NCBI RefSeq assembly: GCF_000378825.1 | Contig: NZ_KB900388.1 | Span: 4,595,901-4,659,900 of the forward strand | DNA: 64,000 nucleotides | Direction: 5' to 3' | Source: Salinispora vitiensis | Lineage (GTDB): Bacteria > Actinomycetota > Actinomycetes > Mycobacteriales > Micromonosporaceae | Shown here: in pieces, positions 34,276 through 42,906 of the stretch | How the letters are laid out: every line of letters begins with the position of its first letter | How positions within the stretch are numbered: the stretch's first letter is position 1 | Translations under genes and position numbers: made by a program | Notes under the pieces: model-generated | Told to the model about the DNA's origin: nothing | What the model saw: the letters and a program-made list of their open reading frames with translations, nothing else | Databases searched by the model: none

Positions 34276-34315
34276 TTGCCAAGGATTGGCAATAGCTCAG
34301 ATCTCCTAATAGCCT
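34276..34315 (+). promoter_or_regulatory. Promoter and palindromic operator of the Co/Ni ECF operon
   Basis: TTGGCA (34286-34291) and TAGCCT (34310-34315) make a -35/-10 pair with an 18-bp spacer. A perfect inverted repeat TTGCCAA-GGA-TTGGCAA (34276-34292) covers the -35 box, the position expected for a repressor. In this genetic setting a Ni/Co-sensing repressor is the likely ligand-dependent partner; its identity (Fur-family Nur, ArsR type or other) cannot be told. Confidence 0.65.
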
Positions 34316-34375
34316 GGTGCGGTGGCGTGGACAGGCCCGCCGGACACGTGGGGAGGTCGCGTGGAGCACCTGGCG

Positions 34376-35077
34376 ATGCACATCTCCAACGGGATCATCA
34401 ATGGTCCCGTCGCCGCGATCTTCGCGGTGATCGCACTGGCGGCGATGGCGCTCTGCGTCCAACGCGGCCGGCAACACCTGGACGACCGGCTGGCACCGAT
34501 GGCCGGCCTGGTCGCCGCCTTCATCTTCGCCGTGCAGATGATTAACTTCCCGATCTTCACCGCCGGGGTCAGCGGCCACCTGCTCGGTGGTGCGCTCGCC
34601 GCGCTGCTGGTGGGGCCGTGGGTCGGCGCGCTCTGCGTGGCCGTTGTGCTGACCGTGCAGGCGCTGGTCTTCGGCGACGGCGGCGTGGCGATGCTCGGTC
34701 TCAACATCACCAACCTGGCGATTATCGGCACCGCCGCCGCGTACCTGCTGATCGTCGCGCTGCTGCGGGTCCTGCCACGCACACCGGCCGGGCTCGCCGT
34801 CACGGCGTTCGTCTCGGCGCTGGTCAGCGTCGTGGCGGCGGCGCTGGGCTTCGTCCTCCAGTACAAACTCGGTGGCGCCGTCGACCTCGGTGCCAACATC
34901 ACCGGCCTGGCCGGCACGATCGCCGGCACCCACCTGCTGATCGGCGTCGGCGAGGGCCTGATCACCGCGATGACGGTGCTGACCGTCGCGAAGACCCGAC
35001 CCGATCTGGTGTACGCGCTGCGCGCCCGCCGACCGGTCGCGTCGTCCCCCGTCCCGGCTGTTGGAGGTGCCCGGTGA
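34376..35077 (+). CDS. cbiM: ECF transporter substrate-binding membrane protein CbiM/NikM
   Basis: A 233-residue, 6-7 helix membrane protein that captures Co2+ or Ni2+. The start MHISNGIINGPV is the conserved N-terminus, where His2 coordinates the metal through an amino-terminal chelate. This is why ATG 34376 is chosen; GTG 34361 has the better ribosome-binding site (GGGGAGG) and would add five residues. ALVFGDGGVAMLGLNITNLAIIG and GTHLLIGVGEGLITA are also conserved. It overlaps the next gene by GTGA and is the first of four. Confidence 0.92.
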   Translation: MHISNGIINGPVAAIFAVIALAAMALCVQRGRQHLDDRLAPMAGLVAAFIFAVQMINFPIFTAGVSGHLLGGALAALLVGPWVGALCVAVVLTVQALVFGDGGVAMLGLNITNLAIIGTAAAYLLIVALLRVLPRTPAGLAVTAFVSALVSVVAAALGFVLQYKLGGAVDLGANITGLAGTIAGTHLLIGVGEGLITAMTVLTVAKTRPDLVYALRARRPVASSPVPAVGGAR

Positions 35078-35472
35078 GGAAACGGACCTGGGGCTTCATC
35101 GTCAGCGGGCTGTTGGTCTCCCTGCTGCTGGCCGGGGTGGTGAGCAGCTTCGCGTCGGCCGACCCGGACGGGCTGGAGTCCGCGCTGCGGGAGGGCTGCG
35201 CCGTCGACGCGGCGGGCGCTGTCACCGGCGGTGACTGTCCCGCGCAGCGGGAAGCGGAGCACGAGATCGGCGGTCCGCTGGCCGACTACGGCGTCACCGG
35301 CATCGCCGACGACGCCCTCGCCACCGGGCTCTCCGGCGTCGTCGGCGTACTGCTGACCTTCGCCCTGGCCGGCGGCGGGTTCTGGCTGGTCCGGCGCCGC
35401 GCCGGGCAGCAATCGGACGGGGACGGGGACGGGGACGCGGCGCAGCCGAGCTCCGCCGCCGGAGTGGGCTGA
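35074..35472 (+). CDS. PDGLE-domain protein, CbiN/NikN-like component
   Basis: A 132-residue protein with an N-terminal helix (7-28), the signature ADPDGLESAL (29-38), a periplasmic segment containing two Cys (CAVDAAG..., GDCPAQ) and a second helix (about 83-108). PDGLE domains replace CbiN/NikN as the small extra-cytoplasmic component in Co/Ni ECF systems. The start GTG 35074 overlaps the cbiM stop. The tail is Asp/Gly rich (SDGDGDGDAAQ). Confidence 0.88.
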   Translation: MRKRTWGFIVSGLLVSLLLAGVVSSFASADPDGLESALREGCAVDAAGAVTGGDCPAQREAEHEIGGPLADYGVTGIADDALATGLSGVVGVLLTFALAGGGFWLVRRRAGQQSDGDGDGDAAQPSSAAGVG

Positions 35473-35482
35473 GGAGCGGGCC

Positions 35483-36253
35483 GTGGGCGCCGGGCACACC
35501 GAGCTGCTCTACCACCGCTCCGACTCGCCGGTGCACCGGCTGCCCCCCGAGGTGAAGATCGCGGCGATGGTGGCCTTCACCCTCGCCGTGGTCGCCACCC
35601 CCCGGGAGGCGCTCTGGGCCTTCGGCGGCTACGCCGTGCTGGTGGTGGCGGTCGCGGCGGTGGCCCGGGTCCGGCCCGGCTGGCTGCTACGCCGTTCGCT
35701 GATCGAGCTGCCGTTCGTACTGTTCGCGTTCGCCCTGCCGTTCCTCGGCGCGGGCGAGCGGACCGAATTCCTCGGCCTGTCGGTCTCCGTGGACGGGCTG
35801 TACGGGGCGTGGAACATCCTCGCCAAGGGCACCCTGGGCGTCCTGGCGTCGCTGCTGCTGGCCGCGACCACCACCACCCGGGATCTGATCATCGGGTTGG
35901 ACCGGCTGCGCTGCCCGCAGCTGCTCACCCAGATCGCCGCCTTCATGCTGCGCTACCTGGAAGTGCTGGTCGGCGAGGCCCGGCGGATGCGGGTGGCCCG
36001 GCTGTCCCGGGGAGACGATCCGCGCTTCATGTGGCAGCTGCGGGGCTTCGCGACCGGGGTCGGGGCGCTGTTCCTGCGCGCCTACGAGCGGGGGGAGCGG
36101 GTGTACCTGGCGATGCTGTCCCGCGGCTACACCGGGCGGATGCCGCAGGTGTGGCAGGGCGCGCAGGCGGCGACCGTCGGGCAGTGGCTGGCCGCCTCGA
36201 CCGTCCCCGCCGTGGCGGCCGGCGTCGCCGCCACCGCCCTGGTCCTGTCCTGA
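35483..36253 (+). CDS. cbiQ: ECF transporter transmembrane coupling protein CbiQ (EcfT)
   Basis: A 256-residue EcfT subunit that connects CbiM to the ATPase. It carries HRLPPEVKIAAMVAFTLAVVATPR near the start, and the two coupling helices with Ala-Arg-Gly-like motifs: ARRMRVARLSRGDD (about 168-181) and AMLSRGYTGRMP (about 212-223). GTG 35483 follows GAGGAG. Gene order M-N-Q-O is standard for a cobalt or nickel importer. Confidence 0.93.
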   Translation: MGAGHTELLYHRSDSPVHRLPPEVKIAAMVAFTLAVVATPREALWAFGGYAVLVVAVAAVARVRPGWLLRRSLIELPFVLFAFALPFLGAGERTEFLGLSVSVDGLYGAWNILAKGTLGVLASLLLAATTTTRDLIIGLDRLRCPQLLTQIAAFMLRYLEVLVGEARRMRVARLSRGDDPRFMWQLRGFATGVGALFLRAYERGERVYLAMLSRGYTGRMPQVWQGAQAATVGQWLAASTVPAVAAGVAATALVLS

Positions 36254-36275
36254 CATGATCGGAGGCGTGCAGCCG

Positions 36276-37028
36276 ATGACGCCCCCCAGCCTCGACGTGC
36301 GCGACGTGCGCTACGCCTACCCGGACGGGCACGAGGCGTTGCGCGGTGTGGAGCTGACCGTGCCCCGCGGCGACCGGGTGGCACTGCTCGGGCCGAACGG
36401 CGCCGGGAAGACCACCCTGGTGCTGCACCTCAACGGCATCCTCACCCCCACCGCGGGGAGTGTGACCGTCGGCGGGCTCACCGTCCGCCCGGACCGGTCG
36501 ACCCTGGCCGAGGTACGACGGCGGGTGGGCATCGTCTTCCAAGACCCGGACGACCAGCTCTTCCTGCCCACCGTCGCCGAGGACGTGGCGTTCGGCCCGG
36601 CCAACCTGGGGTTGCGCGGCGCCGAGCTGACGACCCGGGTGGACGAGGCGCTCGCCGCGGTCGGGATGGGCGAGCACCGGGACCGCGCCCCGCACCACCT
36701 GTCGTTCGGGCAGCGCCGCCGGGTCGCGGTGGCGACGGTGCTCGCCATGCACCCGGAGATCCTGGTGCTGGACGAGCCGTCGTCCAACCTCGACCCGGCC
36801 GCCCGGCGCGAACTGGCCGAGATCCTGCGGGCTCTGCCGGTGACCCTGCTGATGGTCACCCACGACCTGCCGTACGCGTTGGAGCTCTGCGAACGCTCGG
36901 TCATCCTGGACGCCGGTCGGCTCGTCGCCGACGGCCCCACCGGGGAGCTCCTGGCAGACGAGGCGCTGCTCGCCCGGCACCGCCTCGAACTGCCCTATGG
37001 ATTTACGCCCCGTCCGACGCCCCGCTGA
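36276..37028 (+). CDS. cbiO: ECF transporter ATPase CbiO
   Basis: A 250-residue ATPase powering the Co/Ni ECF importer. Walker A is LLGPNGAGKTTLVLHLNG, the Q-loop is VGIVFQDPDDQLF, the signature region is HHLSFGQRRRVAVATVLA, Walker B is ILVLDEPSSNLDP, and the switch is VTHDLPYALELC. The signature reads LSFGQ instead of LSGGQ, as occurs in CbiO proteins. ATG 36276 has GGAGG at 36261; an ATG at 36255 right at the cbiQ stop is possible. It is the last gene of the operon. Confidence 0.94.
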   Translation: MTPPSLDVRDVRYAYPDGHEALRGVELTVPRGDRVALLGPNGAGKTTLVLHLNGILTPTAGSVTVGGLTVRPDRSTLAEVRRRVGIVFQDPDDQLFLPTVAEDVAFGPANLGLRGAELTTRVDEALAAVGMGEHRDRAPHHLSFGQRRRVAVATVLAMHPEILVLDEPSSNLDPAARRELAEILRALPVTLLMVTHDLPYALELCERSVILDAGRLVADGPTGELLADEALLARHRLELPYGFTPRPTPR

Positions 37029-37040
37029 CCGGCGGGCGGA

Positions 37041-37754
37041 TCAGCTGGCGGCCTCCACCGCGGCCCGGATGTTCTCCGGCGTCCATTCGCCGACCGGCTC
37101 GCCGTTGACCAGGACCGTCGGCGTACTAGAGACGTCCGCCCGGCCGGATTCCTCGGTCACGTGTTTGGTCCAGGACAGATAGGTGCCGTCCTTGACGCAG
37201 GAGCCGAAGCTGTCCCGGTCCAGTCCGACCTCGACGCCGAGGTCGATCAGTTCGTCGTTGCTGAACTGGGCGCCGTTCTCGGCCGGCTGCTGCACGAAGA
37301 GCGCCTCGCTGAACTCGCGGAACTTCCCGTCGGCCGAGGCGCAGCCCGCGGCGGCGGAGGAGCGGGTCGAGTACTGGGTGGTGGAGAGATGGTCCAGGAT
37401 CGCCACCGGGTGGAAGACCACCTGCGCCTTGCCCTCGTCCGCGAGCTGGTCAACGGTCTCGCCGCTGATCTCCTGGAACCGCTTGCAGGCCGGGCAGAGG
37501 TAGTCCTCGTACAGGTCGATGGTGACCGGGCCGGAGCCGTACGCGATGCCGGTGCCGGCCTCGTTGGCGCCCGGCGGCGGGGTGAACTCGCCGGCCCGCT
37601 GTTCGGAGTAGACGGCCCAGCCGACGAAGCCGGCGATCACCAGCACGAAGACGGCGGTCACCGACACCCACAGCGTCCGCTTGCGCCGCCGCTCCTGGGC
37701 CAGCTGCTCCCGGACCACCCGGGCGGCCTCCTTGCGGCCCTTGCGACTACTCAT
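37041..37754 (-). CDS. DsbA-like membrane-anchored thioredoxin-fold protein
   Basis: A 237-residue protein: basic cytoplasmic N-terminus, one transmembrane helix (about 27-48, LWVSVTAVFVLVIAGFVGWAVY), then an extracytoplasmic DsbA/thioredoxin_4 domain with the redox site LCPACKRF and the cis-Pro region SSTPTVLVNG. It is probably a disulfide oxidase or isomerase for exported proteins. It overlaps the MauE-like gene by 8 nt. MauE-like proteins can recycle such partners, so the pair is likely to work as one unit. Confidence 0.9.
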   Translation of the reverse strand: MSSRKGRKEAARVVREQLAQERRRKRTLWVSVTAVFVLVIAGFVGWAVYSEQRAGEFTPPPGANEAGTGIAYGSGPVTIDLYEDYLCPACKRFQEISGETVDQLADEGKAQVVFHPVAILDHLSTTQYSTRSSAAAGCASADGKFREFSEALFVQQPAENGAQFSNDELIDLGVEVGLDRDSFGSCVKDGTYLSWTKHVTEESGRADVSSTPTVLVNGEPVGEWTPENIRAAVEAAS

Positions 37755-38271
37755 CCTTGTCCTCCACTGCACGTTCGCCCAGCAACCAGCCATCCACTGA
37801 GAACGGGGTGCGGGGCCAGATCAACAGGAACCCGGCCAACGCCAGGAATCCCAGGTCCCGGAGGATCTCCGGGAGGTAGCTCGGGGCCTGCCCCGGGGCC
37901 AGCTCGCCGCCGACGCCGAAACAGCCGCAGTCGATGTTCAACCCGCGGGTCCAGGCCGAGACGATGCCGGCGATGAAGACCAGCAGCAGCGCCACGGACA
38001 CCCCGGCGGTCAGCCGGGTCGCCAACCCGAGCAGCACGAGTACGCCGAGGGCCAGCTCGAGGAAGGGCAGCGCGGCGCCGATCACGGTCGCCACGTCGTA
38101 CGGGAAGATCTGGTACGCGTTCACCGCCCGGCCGGAGGCGGCGAGGTCCCCGACCTTGGCGGCGCCGGCCAGGATCCAGACCGCGGCCAGGCCGAGCCGG
38201 GCGGCGAGGCCGATCCAGGGGCGGACGGTAGGCCAGCGGGCAACACGGCTGCTCGATGTGGTCACGTTCAT
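37747..38271 (-). CDS. MauE/DoxX-family membrane protein
   Basis: A 174-residue protein with four transmembrane helices (about 20-40, 58-80, 85-105, 135-150) of the MauE/DoxX group, with the extracytoplasmic CGCFGVGG motif (DCGCFG) that is thought to shuttle disulfides. ATG 38271 follows a GAGGAG site. It is the first gene of a pair with the DsbA-like gene and diverges from the copper genes across a 279-nt spacer. Confidence 0.88.
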   Translation of the reverse strand: MNVTTSSSRVARWPTVRPWIGLAARLGLAAVWILAGAAKVGDLAASGRAVNAYQIFPYDVATVIGAALPFLELALGVLVLLGLATRLTAGVSVALLLVFIAGIVSAWTRGLNIDCGCFGVGGELAPGQAPSYLPEILRDLGFLALAGFLLIWPRTPFSVDGWLLGERAVEDKDE

Positions 38272-38550
38272 GTGGTCGCTCCTCGCCGCCGGCAAGTTCC
38301 CGCCCTCAGCCGATCAGCCACGTCAGGCCGACGGCGGGAGCAGCGGATGCGGTGTCGCGCGGGGCCAGGATCATGACAATCCAGGCTACGCGGAGCTGGA
38401 TGTACCGGTAGGGACCTTTGCCCCTAGATGAGCGGTGCCACCTCGGGAACTTTCCGCCGGCGCGCTCCGACCACCCAATCGCGGGCTGGAGGCGCGGCCC
38501 GGTCCTGGGTCGCCGGCCCGGATCCGGTTGGGCATCAGGGAGCGTTCTGG
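38272..38550. other. 279-bp divergent intergenic region
   Basis: Holds the promoters for the mauE-like pair (minus) and copCD (plus). I see no convincing -35/-10 pair or operator palindrome. Confidence 0.4.
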
Positions 38551-40221
38551 GTGAGCATGACCGGCATGACTGTCGTCCTCCGCCGTTGGAGCGCCCGGCT
38601 CGCCGCCGTTGGTGGCCTCCTGATCACCCTCGTTGCCCTGCTGCTCGCCCCGGCCGGCCCGGCCAGCGCCCACGCGGTGCTGGTAAGTAGCAGCCCGGCC
38701 TCGTCGGCGGTGGTGCCGGACGCACCCACCGAGGTGGTCCTCACCTTCAGCGAGTCGGTCCGCAAGGTGCCTGGCAAAACCCGGGTGATCGCCCCGGACG
38801 GGTCGCGGGCCGATCGGGGCGAGCCCAGCTTCGACGGGGCGGTCGTCGTGATCCCGGTCGACCCGAACTCCGGTCGCGGCACCTACCTGGTCAGTTTTCG
38901 GGTGATCTCGGCCGACAGCCACCCGGTCTCCGGTGCGTTCACCTACTCCGTCGGTGCCCCGTCGACACCCCCGGTCGACACCGGCAGCGACAGCCGCGCC
39001 GACCCGGTGGTGAGCGCCGGAATCAAGGTCGGCAAGTATCTCGGCTACGTCGGCCTGCTGCTCCTGGTCGGCCCGGTGCTGGTCCTCGCCCTGCTCTGGC
39101 CCCGCCGGCTGCCCCGTCGCGGCCCGGCCCGGCTGGCGTGGATCGGCCTGGGCCTAGTGGCGTTCGCCACCCTGGCGACGGGCTGGCTCCAGATTCCCTA
39201 CACCAACGGCGGCGGCGTCCTCGACGTCACCGGTGCGGGCCTGAGCACGGTGCTGGGTAGCGCCTTCGGCGCGGCGCATCTGGTCCGGCTGGGTCTGCTC
39301 GCGGCGGCGGCGTTCGTGCTCCGGCCGGTGCTGGCCGGCCGGTTCGGCCGGACCGATTTGGTGATCCTGGGCGTCCTCGGCGGCGCGGCCCTGCTGACCT
39401 GGCCGCTGTCCGGTCATCCGGCGGTCTCCCCGGCCCCGGTGGTCTCGGTCGTGCTCGACGCGGTGCACCTGGGCGGGATGGCGGTCTGGCTCGGCGGGCT
39501 GGTGATGCTCGTCGGCTTCCTGCTGCGCCGGGCCGACGTGGGGGAGTTGGCCGCGATCCTGCCGATCTGGTCCCGTTGGGCGACGCTCTCCGTCTCCGCG
39601 CTGCTCGTCGCTGGGGTCGTACAGGCGCTGATCGAGGTCGCCTCCTTCTCGGCTCTCGTCGACACCCCGTACGGTCGGCTGCTGCTGGGCAAGGTCGGGC
39701 TCTTCGTTTTGGTGGTCGCGGTGGCCGCGTACTCCCGGACCCTGGTGCGTCGGCGCACGGCGGCCGAGCGGCCCGCGCCGGTACGGCGGGCGATCATGGT
39801 CGAGTTGGCGATCACCGCCGTGCTGCTCGGGCTGGCGGCGGCGCTGGTCCAGACCACCCCGGCGCGGACCGCGGTCGCGGACACCGCCCAGTCCAGCAGC
39901 GGCTACTTCTCGACGACCCTGACCAGTTCGTTGTATTCGTTGCAGGTCGAGGTGGACCCGGCCAGGCGCGGCAACAACTCGGTCCACTTCTACGCCTACA
40001 CCCCGGACAACCGACCCCAGCCGGTGGCGGAGTGGCGGGCCACCGTCGCGCTGCCGGCGGCGGGAATCGAACCGATCGAGGTGCCGTTGCTGCCACTGAC
40101 CGACAACCATGCGACCGGCGAGATCAACCTGCCCGCGTCCGGGGATTGGCAGCTGCGGGTGACCGTCCGCACGTCTGAGATCGACCAGGCCACGGTGGCG
40201 ACCACCGTGGCCGTCAAATAG
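38551..40221 (+). CDS. CopC-CopD fusion, copper handling
   Basis: A 556-residue protein: signal-like helix (about 10-31), CopC domain starting at SAHAVLVSSSPA (His after the cleavage site is a Cu ligand, with a second His in ISADSHPVSGAF), a CopD membrane domain of 8-9 helices (about 165-420), and a C-terminal extracytoplasmic domain. GTG 38551 is chosen for AGGGAG 8 nt upstream. CopC binds periplasmic Cu and CopD is thought to import it. The ycnI gene that follows belongs to the same copper module. Confidence 0.9.
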   Translation: MSMTGMTVVLRRWSARLAAVGGLLITLVALLLAPAGPASAHAVLVSSSPASSAVVPDAPTEVVLTFSESVRKVPGKTRVIAPDGSRADRGEPSFDGAVVVIPVDPNSGRGTYLVSFRVISADSHPVSGAFTYSVGAPSTPPVDTGSDSRADPVVSAGIKVGKYLGYVGLLLLVGPVLVLALLWPRRLPRRGPARLAWIGLGLVAFATLATGWLQIPYTNGGGVLDVTGAGLSTVLGSAFGAAHLVRLGLLAAAAFVLRPVLAGRFGRTDLVILGVLGGAALLTWPLSGHPAVSPAPVVSVVLDAVHLGGMAVWLGGLVMLVGFLLRRADVGELAAILPIWSRWATLSVSALLVAGVVQALIEVASFSALVDTPYGRLLLGKVGLFVLVVAVAAYSRTLVRRRTAAERPAPVRRAIMVELAITAVLLGLAAALVQTTPARTAVADTAQSSSGYFSTTLTSSLYSLQVEVDPARRGNNSVHFYAYTPDNRPQPVAEWRATVALPAAGIEPIEVPLLPLTDNHATGEINLPASGDWQLRVTVRTSEIDQATVATTVAVK

Positions 40222-40238
40222 GAAAGGGTTTCCATTTC

Positions 40239-40964
40239 ATGATCCGTCTCCGGCGCACCTCCGCCACCGCCCTCCTCGCGCTCGGCGCGGTCACCGCTGC
40301 CGTGTTCGGCTCCGCCGGGGCCGCCTCGGCGCACATCACGGTCGACCCGAAGGAGGCGACCCAGGGCGGGTACGGCCGGTTCGCCTTCCGGGTGCCGAAC
40401 GAGAGTGACACCGAGTCGACCACCAAGGTGGAGATCTTCCTGCCGGAGGACGCTCCGCTCGGATCGGTCTCGACGATGCTGGTCCCGGGCTGGACGGCGG
40501 AGGTGGAGAAGCGCACGCTCGAGGCGCCGGTGGAGGTACACGGCAGCCAGCTCACCGAGGCGGTATCGAAGATCACCTGGACGGCGCAGCCCGAGGCCGG
40601 GATCGGGCCGGGCACGTTCCAGGAGTTCCCGGTCTCGGTGGGGCCGCTGCCCACGGTTGACACGATGGTCTTCAAGGCGCTGCAGACGTACTCGGATGGC
40701 GCGGTCGTGCGGTGGATCGAGCCGCCGACCGCCGACGGCGTGGAGCCGGCGGCGCCGGCCCCGGTGCTGGATTTGGCCGCCGCCGAGGCCGCCGATGCGG
40801 TGGCAGACCAGGACGGGACGCCGCCCGCGGCGGATGGCGCGGCGGCGGGGGACGGGCTGGCCGTCGGTCTCGGCGTCGCCGGCCTGGTCGCCGGCCTGGG
40901 CGGTCTGGTGCTGGGTGGGTTGGCCTTCACCCGGTCCCGGCGCGAGCCGGCGCCGAAGGCCTGA
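40239..40964 (+). CDS. YcnI-family (DUF1775) copper-binding membrane-anchored protein
   Basis: A 241-residue exported protein with a signal peptide (1-31, AGAASA before HITVDPKEA), a YcnI domain (about 32-165) and a C-terminal helix (about 205-230) followed by a basic anchor. The first mature residue His32 and the conserved Trp (KITWTAQPE) match the known Cu(II) site of YcnI, where the amino-terminal His chelates copper. It begins 17 nt after copCD; the two form an operon. Confidence 0.92.
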   Translation: MIRLRRTSATALLALGAVTAAVFGSAGAASAHITVDPKEATQGGYGRFAFRVPNESDTESTTKVEIFLPEDAPLGSVSTMLVPGWTAEVEKRTLEAPVEVHGSQLTEAVSKITWTAQPEAGIGPGTFQEFPVSVGPLPTVDTMVFKALQTYSDGAVVRWIEPPTADGVEPAAPAPVLDLAAAEAADAVADQDGTPPAADGAAAGDGLAVGLGVAGLVAGLGGLVLGGLAFTRSRREPAPKA

Positions 40965-41079
40965 CCCACTCCCGCCGGGGCCGGTGCTTGCCGCGGCGAT
41001 GGCTGTGGATATCCCCTGATCCGTCGCTTGGGGTCGGTAAGGTCGGCCGGGTGTTCGGCTACGGAGAGGGGTTGAGTCG

Positions 41080-41541
41080 GTGCGTTTCGTGCGGGTGATC
41101 ACCGGGGTGTTGTTGTTGGTCGCCGGGATTCCGGTGCTGCTCGGTGGGGCCGCCCTCGGCGCTGACCTGACCCTGGACCTTCGTGCGGAGCTGCGGGAGA
41201 GCTGGGTAGCACCGGTTACCGCTGGTCTGCTGGCCGGCGGGATGCTGCTGGTGTCGGGGGCCCTGGCGCTGCTGCTGCGACCGGTTCGCCCCCGGGAGGT
41301 GGTCTTCGTGGTCGAGCCGGATCAGGTGCCGCTGCTGGCCGGGCGGCTGGGGGTGACCTCGCTCAGCGGGCTCGGTGCACCCGCTGCCCGGGCGGGAGAT
41401 CATCCTGTCGGCGCGCGAGCCGGCCGCCAGGTCGTTCGGCCGGGCCGGCAACTCGTGTCGGTAGCGGGGGAGAACCCGAGGACGGCCCTCCGTGCTGCCG
41501 ACACGGAGGGCCGTCCCGCACCGGGGGATCGGTGCTACTGA
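41080..41541 (+). CDS. Hypothetical two-helix membrane protein, probably shortened and frameshifted
   Basis: A 153-codon frame starting GTG 41080. It has two hydrophobic segments (4-26 and 44-67) and then PREVVFVVEPDQVPLLAGRLGV, a tail resembling longer actinobacterial membrane proteins that have an extra extracytoplasmic region between the helices; here that region seems deleted. After residue 95 the sequence looks non-native. The last codons run through a strong terminator hairpin (41480-41516). Another frame has GREIILSAREPAARSFGRAG and stops before the hairpin, which suggests a recent frameshift. Confidence 0.5.
   Translation: MRFVRVITGVLLLVAGIPVLLGGAALGADLTLDLRAELRESWVAPVTAGLLAGGMLLVSGALALLLRPVRPREVVFVVEPDQVPLLAGRLGVTSLSGLGAPAARAGDHPVGARAGRQVVRPGRQLVSVAGENPRTALRAADTEGRPAPGDRCY
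41480..41516. terminator. Strong bidirectional hairpin
   Basis: A perfect 15-bp stem (41480-41494 with 41502-41516; arm GGACGGCCCTCCGTG) with a 7-nt loop CTGCCGA. It lies between convergent genes, within the last codons of the preceding frame. Confidence 0.88.
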
Positions 41542-41569
41542 AACGTCACTTACTTTCCCTGAAGTCAGG

Positions 41570-42832
41570 TTAGCGCCCTGTGGGCGTCTCGTGAAGAGTG
41601 TCCGGTTGATTCGCTCTGCTGCGGATCGGTAGGGCCGCCAGCAGCGCCAGCCCCAGCAGCACGTAGACGTTGCGCTCCACGAAGTCCGCGACCGTGTCGG
41701 TGGGCACCGGGGCGGTGCCCCAATCCTGGAACGTCACCACGCCGTACACGGTGATCACGGCGACGCCGACGGCGAGCAGCCAGAGCCAGCAGCGCCGGCC
41801 GCCCGTCCTCGCGCCGAGCGCCGCATCCACCAGCACCACGACGGCCGGCACGAACCAGTAGATGTGATGAGGCCAGGTGATCGGGCTGATCAGCGCACCA
41901 ACCAGGCCGGTGAGGGTGAGGCCGGCCAACGCGTCGCCGGCCCGGGCCGCCCGGGCCGCCCGCCATAGCCCGTACCCGGCGACCACCGCGACCAGGGCGA
42001 GCCACAGCAGCTGGTTGGGTTCCTGCGGCACCGTGAGGCGGTGGATCAGACCGAGCAGCGACTGGTTGCCGGTGTAGTCGGTGCGGCCGACCCGGTCGGT
42101 CGCCCACAGCTCGTGCGTCCAGTAGCGCCACGATTCGAGCGGCAGGAGCGCCCCGGCGAGCAGCGTCGCACCCGCCGCCGTCCCGCTCGCCACCGCTGCC
42201 GCCCGCCACTGCCGGCCGGCCAGCAGATAGATGATGAAGATGCCCGGGTACAACTTGAGCGCCGTCGCCAGCCCCACGCCCACGCCGGCCCAGCGCCGGT
42301 TCCGCGGTACGGCGAACAACAGGTCCGCCAGGATCAGCACCACCAGCAGCATGTTGATCTGCCCGAAGGTGATGGTCTCCCGGGTGCTCTCCACGGCGAG
42401 TACGAGCAGCACCGCCACGGCGAGGGTGAAGACTCGGGGCAGGTGGTGCCGGGCGATCACCGGGTCGACCAGCCACCGGGTGGTCACCACCACCGCCAGC
42501 ACGGTCAGCACCGTGAAGATCGTCACCGTGGCGCCCAACTCGAGCAGCGCGAACGGCGACAGCAGCAGCGCGCCGAGCGGCGGATAGGTGAAGTGCAGCT
42601 CGCCCTGCACCACGTCCGACTGGACGTAGTCGTAGAGCGGATTGCCCGAGGTCCACCACTTCATCGCCGACATGTAGATCTTCAGGTCGAAGAAGTCGTG
42701 CCCCCTCCACCCATTTAGGTAGAACGCGGGCAGCACGGCGGCGATAGCCAGAACAGCGACGATCCGACGCGCCGTCCGCCCGCTGGTGTCGTCCTGAACC
42801 ACGACGGGCGGAGAGACGGGTTCGGCTGGCAC
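41570..42832 (-). CDS. GT87-family (DUF2029) polyprenyl-phosphate mannose-type glycosyltransferase
   Basis: A 420-residue membrane protein with about 10-11 helices. The extracytoplasmic loop after helix 1 has the acidic motif GHDFFDLKIYMSAMKWW and FTYPPLGALLLSPF. It also shows FGQINMLLVVLIL, ALKLYPGIFIIYLL, GNQSLLGLIHR and SPITWPHHIYWFVPA, typical of the actinobacterial alpha-mannosyl/arabinosyltransferases (PimE-like). These use polyprenol-phosphate sugars to elongate phosphatidylinositol mannosides or glycans. Which acceptor applies here cannot be told. No partner gene adjoins it. Confidence 0.88.
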   Translation of the reverse strand: MPAEPVSPPVVVQDDTSGRTARRIVAVLAIAAVLPAFYLNGWRGHDFFDLKIYMSAMKWWTSGNPLYDYVQSDVVQGELHFTYPPLGALLLSPFALLELGATVTIFTVLTVLAVVVTTRWLVDPVIARHHLPRVFTLAVAVLLVLAVESTRETITFGQINMLLVVLILADLLFAVPRNRRWAGVGVGLATALKLYPGIFIIYLLAGRQWRAAAVASGTAAGATLLAGALLPLESWRYWTHELWATDRVGRTDYTGNQSLLGLIHRLTVPQEPNQLLWLALVAVVAGYGLWRAARAARAGDALAGLTLTGLVGALISPITWPHHIYWFVPAVVVLVDAALGARTGGRRCWLWLLAVGVAVITVYGVVTFQDWGTAPVPTDTVADFVERNVYVLLGLALLAALPIRSRANQPDTLHETPTGR

Positions 42833-42894
42833 GAGAGAACCCTAACGGTCGCAGCACCGACAGACGCGCGGCGCGCGGGCCGCTGGGCTGCGCG

Positions 42895-42900
42895 TAGGCT
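42895..42900 (+). promoter_or_regulatory. -10 hexamer for leaderless orn
   Basis: TAGGCT ends 6 nt before the GTG of orn at 42907; no ribosome-binding site intervenes. Confidence 0.45.
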
Positions 42901-42906
42901 GGGCCG

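Noticed and set aside
34137..34360. Cobalamin riboswitch upstream of the Co/Ni ECF operon
   Set aside because: The mapped promoter leaves only about 40-60 nt of leader, too short, and no B12-box-like sequence is visible.
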